NCBI GenBank assembly: GCA_050012355.1
Contig: JBEKHI010000025.1
Location: 1-35,452 of the forward strand
Reading direction: 5' to 3'
From: JBEKHI01 sp050012355
Lineage (GTDB): Bacteria > Actinomycetota > Actinomycetes > Streptosporangiales > Streptosporangiaceae
Length of the DNA stretch: 35,452 nucleotides
In this document: one piece after another, positions 24,130 to 30,897 of the stretch
How the letters are laid out: each line of letters opens with the position of its first letter
Position numbering within the stretch: position 1 is the stretch's first letter
Notes under the pieces: model-generated
What the model was told of the DNA's origin: nothing
Database searches by the model: none
What the model saw: only the letters and a program-made list of their open reading frames with translations
Translations under genes and position numbers: made by a program

Positions 24130-24966
24130 ATGTCCAGCCACGATAGGAATAGTCGACGCCGCGCCGGTCACGCGGCGTCACGAAGGCATGTCCTACAGAC
24201 ACAACTGTTGCTTGACCTCTCGTACGCCGAGGAGGTCCCGCTTGAGCCACTGGGCCTGGTTGGCCGATCACACGCCAGGAAACCGCGGCGCCGGATCGTA
24301 GCGATCGTGGCCGCGGCGGTGCTCGTCGCGGTGACGATTCTCGGCACTTCGCTGGGTGTGCAGTCGCTGCTTTCCGGCGGCAGCGCGAGAAACCCTAACG
24401 CGTTCCACGGCGCCATCGCGCTACCGAAATTCCCGAGTGCGAGCCCTATGGCGAAGCGTGTCCCGGCCCGGCATCCGAAGCCGCGCCCGAAGCCGTCGCC
24501 TAGGACCGTCGCGCCAACGCACACGGCCAGACCCGCGCCGGCGCCCACCGTGTCGCCGACGCCCGCGCCGGCCCCGATCGTTGTCACGTTCCGGATCGAC
24601 AACAACTGGGGTAGCGGTTTCACGGCGGAGGTCGACGTCACCAACAACGAATCGACGCCGATCTGGGGGTGGCAGATCGTGGTGGCGCTGCCGCAAGATC
24701 AGTTCACCGGGTGGTGGAACGCGAACGGCCACGCGAGCAACGGCATCTTGCTGCTGACGCAGCCGCCCTGGCAGGGGCCGGTCGCGGCGCATGGAGGCAC
24801 GCTGCGGGTGTATTTCAACGTCAACGGCTGGCAGACGACTCCGACGGCGTGCGCCTTCAACGGCATCACGTGCGGGTTAGCGGTGCCGCACCGCTGCCGC
24901 CGAAGACGAGTAAAGCCCCCGAAGATCAAATCTCCGGGGGCTTATCGTGGGCCGTACAGGATTTGA
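24130..24966 (+). CDS. Membrane-anchored CBM2-domain protein (paralogue 2), 3' end read-through
   Basis: 278 residues from ATG 24130, the start aligned with paralogue 3. The order is a cytoplasmic region (1-54), one transmembrane helix (about 56-80), a Pro/Lys/Ala-rich linker (100-150) and a CBM2-like module (150-248) with GSGFTAEVDVTNN, WWNANG, WQGPVAAHGG and two Cys (241, 248). Both other paralogues stop within four residues of this second Cys or its equivalent; here the frame continues 30 residues through a terminator hairpin and 19 bp into tRNA-Val. A TAG in the +1 frame at 24878-24880 marks where the gene would end after a single-base indel. No catalytic domain. Confidence 0.75.
   Translation: MSSHDRNSRRRAGHAASRRHVLQTQLLLDLSYAEEVPLEPLGLVGRSHARKPRRRIVAIVAAAVLVAVTILGTSLGVQSLLSGGSARNPNAFHGAIALPKFPSASPMAKRVPARHPKPRPKPSPRTVAPTHTARPAPAPTVSPTPAPAPIVVTFRIDNNWGSGFTAEVDVTNNESTPIWGWQIVVALPQDQFTGWWNANGHASNGILLLTQPPWQGPVAAHGGTLRVYFNVNGWQTTPTACAFNGITCGLAVPHRCRRRRVKPPKIKSPGAYRGPYRI
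24913..24943. terminator. Bidirectional terminator between CBM2 gene and tRNA-Val
   Basis: AAGCCCCCG (24913-24921) pairs with CGGGGGCTT (24935-24943), extended inward by AGAT/ATCT around a CAA loop. It lies directly after the 3' end of the minus-strand tRNA gene and is followed there by T-containing sequence. On the plus strand it follows the expected end of the CBM2 gene. Confidence 0.85.
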
Positions 24967-25019
24967 ACCTGTGACCTTCTCCGTGTCAGGGAGACGCGCT
25001 CCCGCTGCGCCAACGGCCC
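24948..25019 (-). tRNA. tRNA-Val (anticodon GAC)
   Basis: On the minus strand the 7-bp acceptor stem GGGCCGT/ACGGCCC encloses a D-arm GCGC-AGCGGGA-GCGC, an anticodon arm TCTCC-CTGACAC-GGAGA with anticodon GAC, a 5-nt variable loop and a T-arm ACAGG-TTCAAAT-CCTGT. The discriminator is A and CCA is not encoded. A strong terminator follows. Its 3' end overlaps the read-through tail of the convergent CBM2 ORF by 19 bp. Confidence 0.96.
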
Positions 25020-25158
25020 GTGAACTGTGAAGACTTTACCAGACAGCGTGGGTACTCCGCGCATCAGGCGGCGTGCTCGGCCCTTGACAACTAGCGTCGG
25101 ATTTGAGTTGATGCGTGACGGGGAGCTGACCGATGATGGGCGGCTTTGCGTGGTTGTG

Positions 25159-26583
25159 GTGAGTGTGCGACGGCTGGTGATGCTGGCCGTGGCCGCCGGC
25201 AGCGCGGCGGCTTTCCTCGTGGCAGGCCGAGCAGCACAGGCGGCGGCGATCGTGGCCGGCACGCAGTCCGGGACAAGCCACGCCTGCGTGGATACCCCGC
25301 TGACGATCACGTTCCCGTCGGCGCCGACGCTGGGTACGACCGGCGCGATTACGGTGACCAACCCCGACGGCACCGTGGCGGACAGCATCAACCTCGCGGA
25401 CCCCGCCGACTTCACCGAGACGGTTGGCGGCGCCACCGACGAGGCCGGGAACCTGCACTACTTCAACTACTATCCCGTGATCATCACCGGCGACTCGGCC
25501 ACGATCTACCTGCACCATGAACTGGCTTACGGCCGAACCTACACGGTGACCGTGGACCCGGGCGTTTTCGCCGGCGAACCGGGCATCACCTGGCGGTTCA
25601 CGACGACCGATCACCGGCTGCGCCCAGGGGCGCGCGCGATCACCGTCGACGCCAGGGGAAACGGTGATTTCTGCACCGTGCAGGGCGCCATCAACGCGGT
25701 CCCGGCCGGACGGCCCGCCACGATCCGGGTTCACGAGGGTGTTTACACCGAACTGGACTGGGTGGCTCCCGGCAAGCCGCACATCACTATCATCGGCGCG
25801 AAACGCGACAGCACCATCATCCAGTACGCGAACAACAACACCCTCAACTCGGCGGACACCACCGACATCTGCGCGCGCCAGGCGATCCCGGTCCATGACG
25901 ACTACAACTGCTGGCGGTCCAACTTCAGCGACGAGGCGAACGACTTCACGCTGGAGAACATCACGCTGCGCAACACCACTCCGTACGGCGGCTCGCAGGC
26001 CGAGGCGTTCCGCGGTAACGCCGACCGGGTCACGCTCTACAAGGTGAACCTGTACTCCTACCAGGACACGATCAGGATCCAGGGCCTGGCGTACGTGGCG
26101 GACAGCTTCATCGCCGGCGACGTGGACTTCACCTGGGGGACCGGCACCGTGTACTGGACGCATGACACCCTCGAGTCGCAGCACGCCGGATACGTCTCCC
26201 AGGTCCGCAACCCGCAGGGCCAGTACGGCTACGTTTTCTACCAGGACACCCTCACGGCCGCCCCCGGCGTCGCCGACGGGTCGGTGTATCTGGCCAGGAT
26301 CGACCCGACCGTGTACCCGTACAGCCAAGACGTGTACATCGACAACAGGATGGGTCCGCAGATCAACCCGGACGGCTGGCTGCTGACCGCCGGAAGTTGC
26401 GCCGCCAACGGCGCGGACCTGCAGTTCTGGGAGTACGGCAGCACCAACCTGGCCGGACAGCCGATCGACACCAGCCAGCGACTGTCCTGTTCACAGCAGC
26501 TCACGGCCGCGCAAGCCACCCAATGGTCGAACCCCGCCTTCGTCCTGGGCGGCTGGGTCCCGGCCGTAGCTAAGCCGCGGTAA
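25159..26583 (+). CDS. Secreted pectinesterase (CE8) with N-terminal Ig-like domain
   Basis: 474 residues from GTG 25159. In-frame ATGs at 25111 and 25027 exist, but TTGACA at 25084-25089 suggests transcription starts after them, and GTG 25159 opens directly on a signal peptide (RRLVMLAVAAGSAAAFLVAG). Residues about 40-152 form an Ig-like (SbsA-type) domain ending in ITWRFTTT. The right-handed beta-helix CE8 domain follows with AEAFRGNADRV, YSYQDTI (acid/base Asp303) and GDVDFTWG (nucleophile Asp323). It would remove methyl esters from homogalacturonan outside the cell, complementing the galactanase in pectin breakdown. Confidence 0.9.
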   Translation: MSVRRLVMLAVAAGSAAAFLVAGRAAQAAAIVAGTQSGTSHACVDTPLTITFPSAPTLGTTGAITVTNPDGTVADSINLADPADFTETVGGATDEAGNLHYFNYYPVIITGDSATIYLHHELAYGRTYTVTVDPGVFAGEPGITWRFTTTDHRLRPGARAITVDARGNGDFCTVQGAINAVPAGRPATIRVHEGVYTELDWVAPGKPHITIIGAKRDSTIIQYANNNTLNSADTTDICARQAIPVHDDYNCWRSNFSDEANDFTLENITLRNTTPYGGSQAEAFRGNADRVTLYKVNLYSYQDTIRIQGLAYVADSFIAGDVDFTWGTGTVYWTHDTLESQHAGYVSQVRNPQGQYGYVFYQDTLTAAPGVADGSVYLARIDPTVYPYSQDVYIDNRMGPQINPDGWLLTAGSCAANGADLQFWEYGSTNLAGQPIDTSQRLSCSQQLTAAQATQWSNPAFVLGGWVPAVAKPR

Positions 26584-27056
26584 GCGGCCGCTAGTACCGA
26601 AGCGCCCCAGGTCACGGCCAGTAGCGCGAGGGCGGCGGCGAGCGTCAGCGGGCTGGGCCAGTGGACGCCGGATCCCACGCCGGACGAGCGGAGCGCCGCA
26701 TTGGCCGGGGAGATGCCCGCCGCCAGGGCGAACACGACGGCGGCGATGGTAGACAAGATGGCCAGCCCCGGGTGGCGCAACAGCGGCGGGTTACACAGCG
26801 CGCCCGTCGCCGAGCCCACCAGCAGGCAGACCACCGCGACCACCGCGCCCGCCACCACCGCCCGGAAAGAGCCGGGCCGGTCCGTCAGCAACTCGAAAAC
26901 AACACCGGCCACCGCCAGCACCGCCCCGCCGCCCAGCGCGACGAGCAGCGTCGCGAGCTGGGCGCGGACCGGGCCCCTGACCGCCGCGACGCAGGCCCGC
27001 GCGGCATCGGGCTCGGCGGTGAGCATGGACCGGGTCAGGATGGCGACCGCGGGCAC
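26238..27056 (-). pseudogene. ABC transporter permease remnant, N-terminus missing
   Basis: From GTG 27056 the frame encodes about 158 residues with four hydrophobic helices (AQLATLLVALGGGAVLAVAG and others) before it runs on antisense through the pectinesterase 3' end to 26238. The opening AAILVPAVAILTRSMLTAEPDAARAC resembles the region after the first helices of the small permeases paired with this kind of ATPase, so roughly 50 N-terminal residues appear to be gone. Stops lie just upstream in this frame. The natural C-terminus probably lies near 26580. Confidence 0.5.
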
Positions 27057-27699
27057 GAGGATCGCCGCGCTCCATGAGCCTGGCGGGGCCCGGGGGAGCG
27101 GGTCGCGTCGTTATGGTCAATGAAGCAGTTCCGTCGAGCGTCCAGCGTTGTCCGGCCGAACCACTGAGGCGGGCGGGATCGTGGTCGACGAACAGCACGG
27201 TCCCACCCTCGGTGACCCGCTCGCGCACCGCCACGTCGAGCGCGCCGCGCGCGGCCTGGTCGAGCCCGGTCCACGCTTCATCGAGAACCAGCAGGTCCGG
27301 CCGGAACAGCAGCGCCTGTGCGACCGCGACCTTCTGCGTCATGCCCTTGGACAGCGTGCGCATCGGCGCGGCGGCGAAAGCGGTGGCGCCCAGCCGCTCG
27401 AGCCATTCGTCGACCGAGCCGCCGCCGTGCAGCCGGGCCATGTGCCGCAGGTAGTCGCGGCAGGAGAACGGCAGCCCGCCGGGAAACCGCTCCGGAACGT
27501 ACCCGGTGCGCGGCCGTCCGGCGACCCGGCCCCGCGATGGCATCGTCACCCCGGCGACGACTCGGAGCAGGGTCGATTTGCCCGCGCCGTTCTGGCCGTC
27601 GACGCGGATCAGCTGACCGGCGGGGACCTCGGTCGTCGCATCGCGTACCACCCATGGCTGGCGCGCGCCGTAGCGCTTGCCCACCGCCTCCAACTTCAT
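26791..27699 (-). CDS. ABC transporter ATPase, C-terminus out of frame
   Basis: 302 residues as an open frame. GQNGAGKST (35-43, Walker A), LSKGMTQK (116-123, signature), LLVLDEAW (136-143, Walker B) and VDHDPARL (H-loop His173) define a complete nucleotide-binding domain. Recognisable ATPase sequence ends near RWTLDG (about residue 190); beyond that the frame crosses an inverted duplication at 27125-27105 and then reads the permease region in the wrong frame. The domain may still fold, but its partner permease is damaged. The ATG lies 7 bp after the DUF4389 stop, implying one operon. Confidence 0.75.
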   Translation of the reverse strand: MKLEAVGKRYGARQPWVVRDATTEVPAGQLIRVDGQNGAGKSTLLRVVAGVTMPSRGRVAGRPRTGYVPERFPGGLPFSCRDYLRHMARLHGGGSVDEWLERLGATAFAAAPMRTLSKGMTQKVAVAQALLFRPDLLVLDEAWTGLDQAARGALDVAVRERVTEGGTVLFVDHDPARLSGSAGQRWTLDGTASLTITTRPAPPGPARLMERGDPRARGRHPDPVHAHRRARCRAGLRRGGQGPGPRPARDAARRAGRRGGAGGGRCCFRVADGPARLFPGGGGGRGGRGGLPAGGLGDGRAV

Positions 27700-27716
27700 T
27701 TATTGATCATAACGAC
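27105..27716. repeat. Inverted repeat pair flanking the ABC ATPase gene
   Basis: GCGTCGTTATGGTCAATGAAG at 27105-27125 is, apart from a 4-base gap and one mismatch, the inverse of the sequence at 27692-27716 that holds the DUF4389 stop and ATPase start. The left copy falls exactly where ATPase sequence loses its frame. The two copies enclose about 570 bp. Confidence 0.6.
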
Positions 27717-28468
27717 GCTGGCGACGAGTAACTGGCGCCCGAGTTGTCTGAGCTGGAGTAAGCGTCGCTGCTGATGCTGCTCGCCAGGCCGACCACGATG
27801 AAGATCACCAGCAGCACCTTGCCGCCGGTGCCGACGCGCAGCGGGTGGGTCGCGGACACGGCCTCGCCAGCGTCGCGGGTGCCGGCGTCGCCGAACAGGC
27901 CCTTCGGGTAGGCCGGGGTGAGCATCAGGAAATACGCGTCGGTGCGCAGCTGATAGCGCACGATCGCGGCGGTCGACTCGAACAACCCGGCCGGGTTCCT
28001 GCCCAGGATGAGCACGACCAGCCAGCAGAAGAAGGCCAGCGCGCTCCACCCGGCGCTGATCACCCCGCTGAGGATGGCGGCCGGGATGACCAAGATGATC
28101 CGCAGCAGCACGGCCAGCCGGTTCAGTTCGGTGGGACGCAGTTCGACCCGCACCGGGAAATCAGGAGCACCCGAGAAGCTGAACGGCGGGTAGGAATCGA
28201 TCAGCAGGTAGAACGAGGCATACACACCGGTCGCGTACCGCAGGTAGCCGCCGAGGTAGTCCGCGGCCCACCGGGGCAGCCGCCCGAGCGCGAGCGCGCC
28301 GAACCAGGCAAAAATCGCGGCGAAGAACGTGACGATGCCGGCCGCGATCAGGACGATGAAGTGCGGGATCAGCAGCAGCGCGCGCAGCAGCACGGTGAGG
28401 CGGCGCTGCCGCGCGGGCGGATCGATATCAAGCTCAGGCCGGAACTCTTCTGAATACTGTCCGTACAT
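27707..28468 (-). CDS. DUF4389 membrane protein
   Basis: 253 residues with two similar halves, each a membrane-embedded DUF4389-like unit: RLTVLLRALLLIPHFIVL with a following GRLPRWAADYLGGYLRY, and RLAVLLRIILVIPAAILS with GRNPAGLFESTAAIVRY. Each half has two helices, and a single C-terminal helix (LLVIFIVVGLASSI) precedes a Ser-rich end. The function of the family is unknown. It is the first gene of the unit leading into the ABC ATPase and is divergent from CBM2 paralogue 3. Confidence 0.85.
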   Translation of the reverse strand: MYGQYSEEFRPELDIDPPARQRRLTVLLRALLLIPHFIVLIAAGIVTFFAAIFAWFGALALGRLPRWAADYLGGYLRYATGVYASFYLLIDSYPPFSFSGAPDFPVRVELRPTELNRLAVLLRIILVIPAAILSGVISAGWSALAFFCWLVVLILGRNPAGLFESTAAIVRYQLRTDAYFLMLTPAYPKGLFGDAGTRDAGEAVSATHPLRVGTGGKVLLVIFIVVGLASSISSDAYSSSDNSGASYSSPASL

Positions 28469-28554
28469 GACATCTCTCTTGTTGTTACGATTAGTAACGG
28501 CGAGATGCCCTTGCCTGGATAACTCAAACCACCCGCGATCCCTAACGATTCAGT

Positions 28555-28691
28555 TAAGGATCCCTCACAATAGCCACCTACTCTCGCAATGCTGACAACC
28601 TACTCAGTAGGTGCATTCCATCTGGTAGCGGGAGCTCTTGGGGAGCAATCGATGGATACCTCTTTTTCGGCTGATCGGTGGTAGGGAAGCG
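28555..28691 (+). promoter_or_regulatory. Conserved leader of CBM2 paralogue 3
   Basis: Partner of the leader at 23991-24129. The identical 16-mer TAGGTGCATTCCATCT lies at 28608-28623, 68 nt before the ATG (69 nt in the other copy). Here ACCTAC/GTAGGT at 28599-28613 makes a perfect 6-bp hairpin, and GGTA/TACC can close a stem around GCTC-TTGGG-GAGC. An open frame from TTG 28638 covers part of it, but the conservation does not look protein-like, and ATG 28692 has the better ribosome site (AGGGAAG). Confidence 0.6.
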
Positions 28692-29378
28692 ATGTTCGGC
28701 CGCATCAAGAGCGAGCAATGCCGTGCTGGCGACGAGCAGCCTTCCTCGCAGCCGCTGGCGCTACTCGACCACCCTCACGAGGATGAAACCTCGGGTGAAC
28801 CGCTGGCCGACGTAGATCCGCCGCGGACCCGCAGCCTGCGACGTCGGCTGGCCGCCGCGGTTGCGGCGATAGTGCTCGCGGTCGTGATGGCGGGCGGCGG
28901 ATTGCTGGGCGCGTTTTCGCTTTCCAGCAGCGCGGGCCATCGCGCCTTCGACGGCGTCACGCTGACACCCGCGGTCCTCGGGCACCTGCGGACAGCGGGC
29001 GCTCCCGTTAAGCCGAAGGCCAAGCCGGTGCATGCCGGACGCGTCGCGGCGGCTCGTCGCGCCCCGGCGAAGCCGAGCCCGCTGGTGGTCAGGTACCGAA
29101 TCGACGACGACTCGGGAAACGGGTTCACCGCCGAGGTCGATATCACCAACAACGGATCCGCGGCGATCGCCAAGTGGGACCTGGTGCTGGCGCTGCCTGG
29201 TGACCAGATCACGTCATGGTGGAACTCCGGCAGCGGGATCGCGCTGCTGACTCAGCCGTCCTGGCAGGGGCCGGTGGCGGGACACGGCGGGGTCCTGCGC
29301 GTGTACCTCAACGTCACCGGCAAGCGGACGACTCCGGCGGCGTGCTCGGTCAATGGCATCAAGTGCGGGCGAGCCTAA
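28692..29378 (+). CDS. Membrane-anchored CBM2-domain protein (paralogue 3)
   Basis: 228 residues from ATG 28692, preceded by AGGGAAG. An acidic cytoplasmic segment (1-48), one transmembrane helix (about 53-77), a Lys/Ala/Pro linker (105-130) and a CBM2-like module (131-226) with GNGFTAEVDITNN, WWNSGSG, WQGPVAGHGG and two Cys (218, 225) follow each other. It is about 50% similar by eye to paralogue 2 in the CBM and has no catalytic domain. The stop follows three residues after the last Cys, the intact version of the end lost in paralogue 2. Palindromic repeat copy D follows 25 bp later. Confidence 0.8.
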   Translation: MFGRIKSEQCRAGDEQPSSQPLALLDHPHEDETSGEPLADVDPPRTRSLRRRLAAAVAAIVLAVVMAGGGLLGAFSLSSSAGHRAFDGVTLTPAVLGHLRTAGAPVKPKAKPVHAGRVAAARRAPAKPSPLVVRYRIDDDSGNGFTAEVDITNNGSAAIAKWDLVLALPGDQITSWWNSGSGIALLTQPSWQGPVAGHGGVLRVYLNVTGKRTTPAACSVNGIKCGRA

Positions 29379-29403
29379 CCGGTCGGCCTGCGCGGCACCA
29401 GCC

Positions 29404-29455
29404 CCATGGATGTCCCATCGCTGGCGTGATTCCGCCTTCGATGGGACATCCATGG
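29404..29455. repeat. Palindromic intergenic repeat family 1, copy D
   Basis: Left arm 29404-29426, 6-nt loop TGATTC, right arm 29433-29455; 21 of 23 arm positions pair. The core reads CCATGGATGTCCCATCG, where the other copies have GGCCCA or GGGCCA, and both arms carry the same G-to-T change relative to them, i.e. a compensated variant. It lies between the convergent CBM2 paralogue 3 and decarboxylase genes. Confidence 0.85.
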
Positions 29456-29485
29456 CGCGGGGATCGCCGCGCGGGCGCGGGCACG

Positions 29486-30850
29486 TTAGCGGGCTAGGCC
29501 AGCACTGATCGCTTGTGCGCTGCGTTCGATGTCCTCGCCGGTGGTCGCCCAGCCGGAGACGCTGATCCGGATGGCCAGCCTGCCCTTCCACACGGTCGGC
29601 CCGCACCAGCATGTCCCGTCTTGCTGCACGGCGCTCATCAGGGCCGTCGTCAGCTCGTCGGTGCTCGCCCGGACCAGGACCTGGTTGAGCACCACGTCGT
29701 TCAGCACGTCAAGACCGGCTTCCCGCATCCTGGCCGCCATGGTCTGGGCGTGCTGGCACGATCGCACGACGAGGTCGGCCACGCCCTGGCGGCCCAGGGT
29801 CCGCAGCACTGCCCAGACCTCTACCTGGCGAGCTCGCTGCGAGGACTGCGGCGTGTGATTCGTGGCCTCGAACCCCGCGTCGGAGCGCAGGTAACCGGCG
29901 ACCGTGGCGAAGCTGCGGTGAAGATCCTCGGGCCGCCTGGCCAGGAGGATCCCGCAGTCATAGGGGACGTTCAGCCACTTATGGCCATCGACGGCCCAGG
30001 AATCGGCGTCGGTAATGCCCGCGGTCAGCCGCGCTCGCGAGGGGTCGGCCAGCGCCCAGAGACCGAACGCGCCATCCACGTGTACCCAGGCGTCTCGCTC
30101 CCGGGCCCAGGCCACGATCTCGGGGAACGGATCGAAGGCGCCGGTGTTAACCTCGCCCGCCTGGGCGCAGATCACCGTCGGTCCGGTGACCTGTCCTGGC
30201 AGCCGGTCGGCGCGCATCCGGCCCTGGTCATCGGCTGGGACCCGGATGACCCGGTCGCGGCCGAGCCCGATCACCCCGAGGCCCTTGACCAGCGTCGCGT
30301 GCGCGTTCTCCCCGATCACCACGGTCAGTTCGGGGGCGCCGAACAGCCCGTTGGCCTGGACGTCCCAGCCGACCTTGGCCAGCTGCTGATCCCGCGCCGC
30401 GGCGAGCGCGCTGGTATTCGCCATCGCGCTTCCGGTCACGAAGACCGTGCCGGTGCCGGCCGGCAGACCGAGCAGGCTGGTCAGCCAGCCGGTCACCACC
30501 TCGTGAAGCCGCGCGGCGACTGGTGACATGACCGGGAGCGCCGTGTTCTGGTCCCAGGCGGTCGCGAGCCAGTTCGTCGCCACCGCGACCGGGAAAGAGC
30601 CGCCGATGACGAATCCGAAGTAGCGTCCGCCCGCCGATGCCACCGTGGCGGGCGATCCCGCGTCGTCGAGCAGGGCCAAGGTGGCGGCCGGATCTCCCGG
30701 CCTCTCCGGGAGCGGCTCGTCGAAGGCCGCGAGCGCGTCAAGTGCGGCCGGGTCCGGTGTCACCCGGCGGTGATTCACGTCGGCTAGGTAACGGCGCGCG
30801 CGTTCAGCGGCGTCAGCCAGCAGTCTCCCGGATTCAGAGTCGCCAGACAT
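29486..30850 (-). CDS. PLP-dependent group II decarboxylase / aminotransferase-like enzyme
   Basis: 454 residues of the pyridoxal-dependent decarboxylase (group II) family. VFVTGSAMANTSALAAARDQ is the phosphate-binding region, WVHVDGAFGLWA contains the Asp that contacts the PLP pyridine nitrogen, and SWAVDGHKWLNVPYDCG holds the Schiff-base lysine. Families of this type decarboxylate amino acids such as aromatic amino acids or diaminobutyrate; the substrate cannot be told from sequence. It appears monocistronic, divergent from the DUF445 gene with 47 bp between them. Confidence 0.88.
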   Translation of the reverse strand: MSGDSESGRLLADAAERARRYLADVNHRRVTPDPAALDALAAFDEPLPERPGDPAATLALLDDAGSPATVASAGGRYFGFVIGGSFPVAVATNWLATAWDQNTALPVMSPVAARLHEVVTGWLTSLLGLPAGTGTVFVTGSAMANTSALAAARDQQLAKVGWDVQANGLFGAPELTVVIGENAHATLVKGLGVIGLGRDRVIRVPADDQGRMRADRLPGQVTGPTVICAQAGEVNTGAFDPFPEIVAWARERDAWVHVDGAFGLWALADPSRARLTAGITDADSWAVDGHKWLNVPYDCGILLARRPEDLHRSFATVAGYLRSDAGFEATNHTPQSSQRARQVEVWAVLRTLGRQGVADLVVRSCQHAQTMAARMREAGLDVLNDVVLNQVLVRASTDELTTALMSAVQQDGTCWCGPTVWKGRLAIRISVSGWATTGEDIERSAQAISAGLAR

Positions 30851-30897
30851 ACCCGGCAGTATGTCAGGCGCCGGTCACCTGCGAGACTGGGAGTCAT

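Noticed and set aside
25036..26328. Minus-strand open frame opposite the pectinesterase
   Set aside because: Antisense shadow in high-GC sequence; its translation is Val/Gly/Arg-rich without domains, and the plus-strand frame has the CE8 catalytic motifs.
28555..28691. Cyclic di-GMP (GEMM) or cyclic di-AMP (ydaO) riboswitch
   Set aside because: GGTAGCGGG and TTGGGGAGCAATC are reminiscent, but the conserved 5' segments of GEMM and the 3' segments of ydaO are absent, so I do not assign a class.
1845..29455. CRISPR array
   Set aside because: The palindromic repeats are thousands of bases apart, with no regular spacers and no cas genes in the window.
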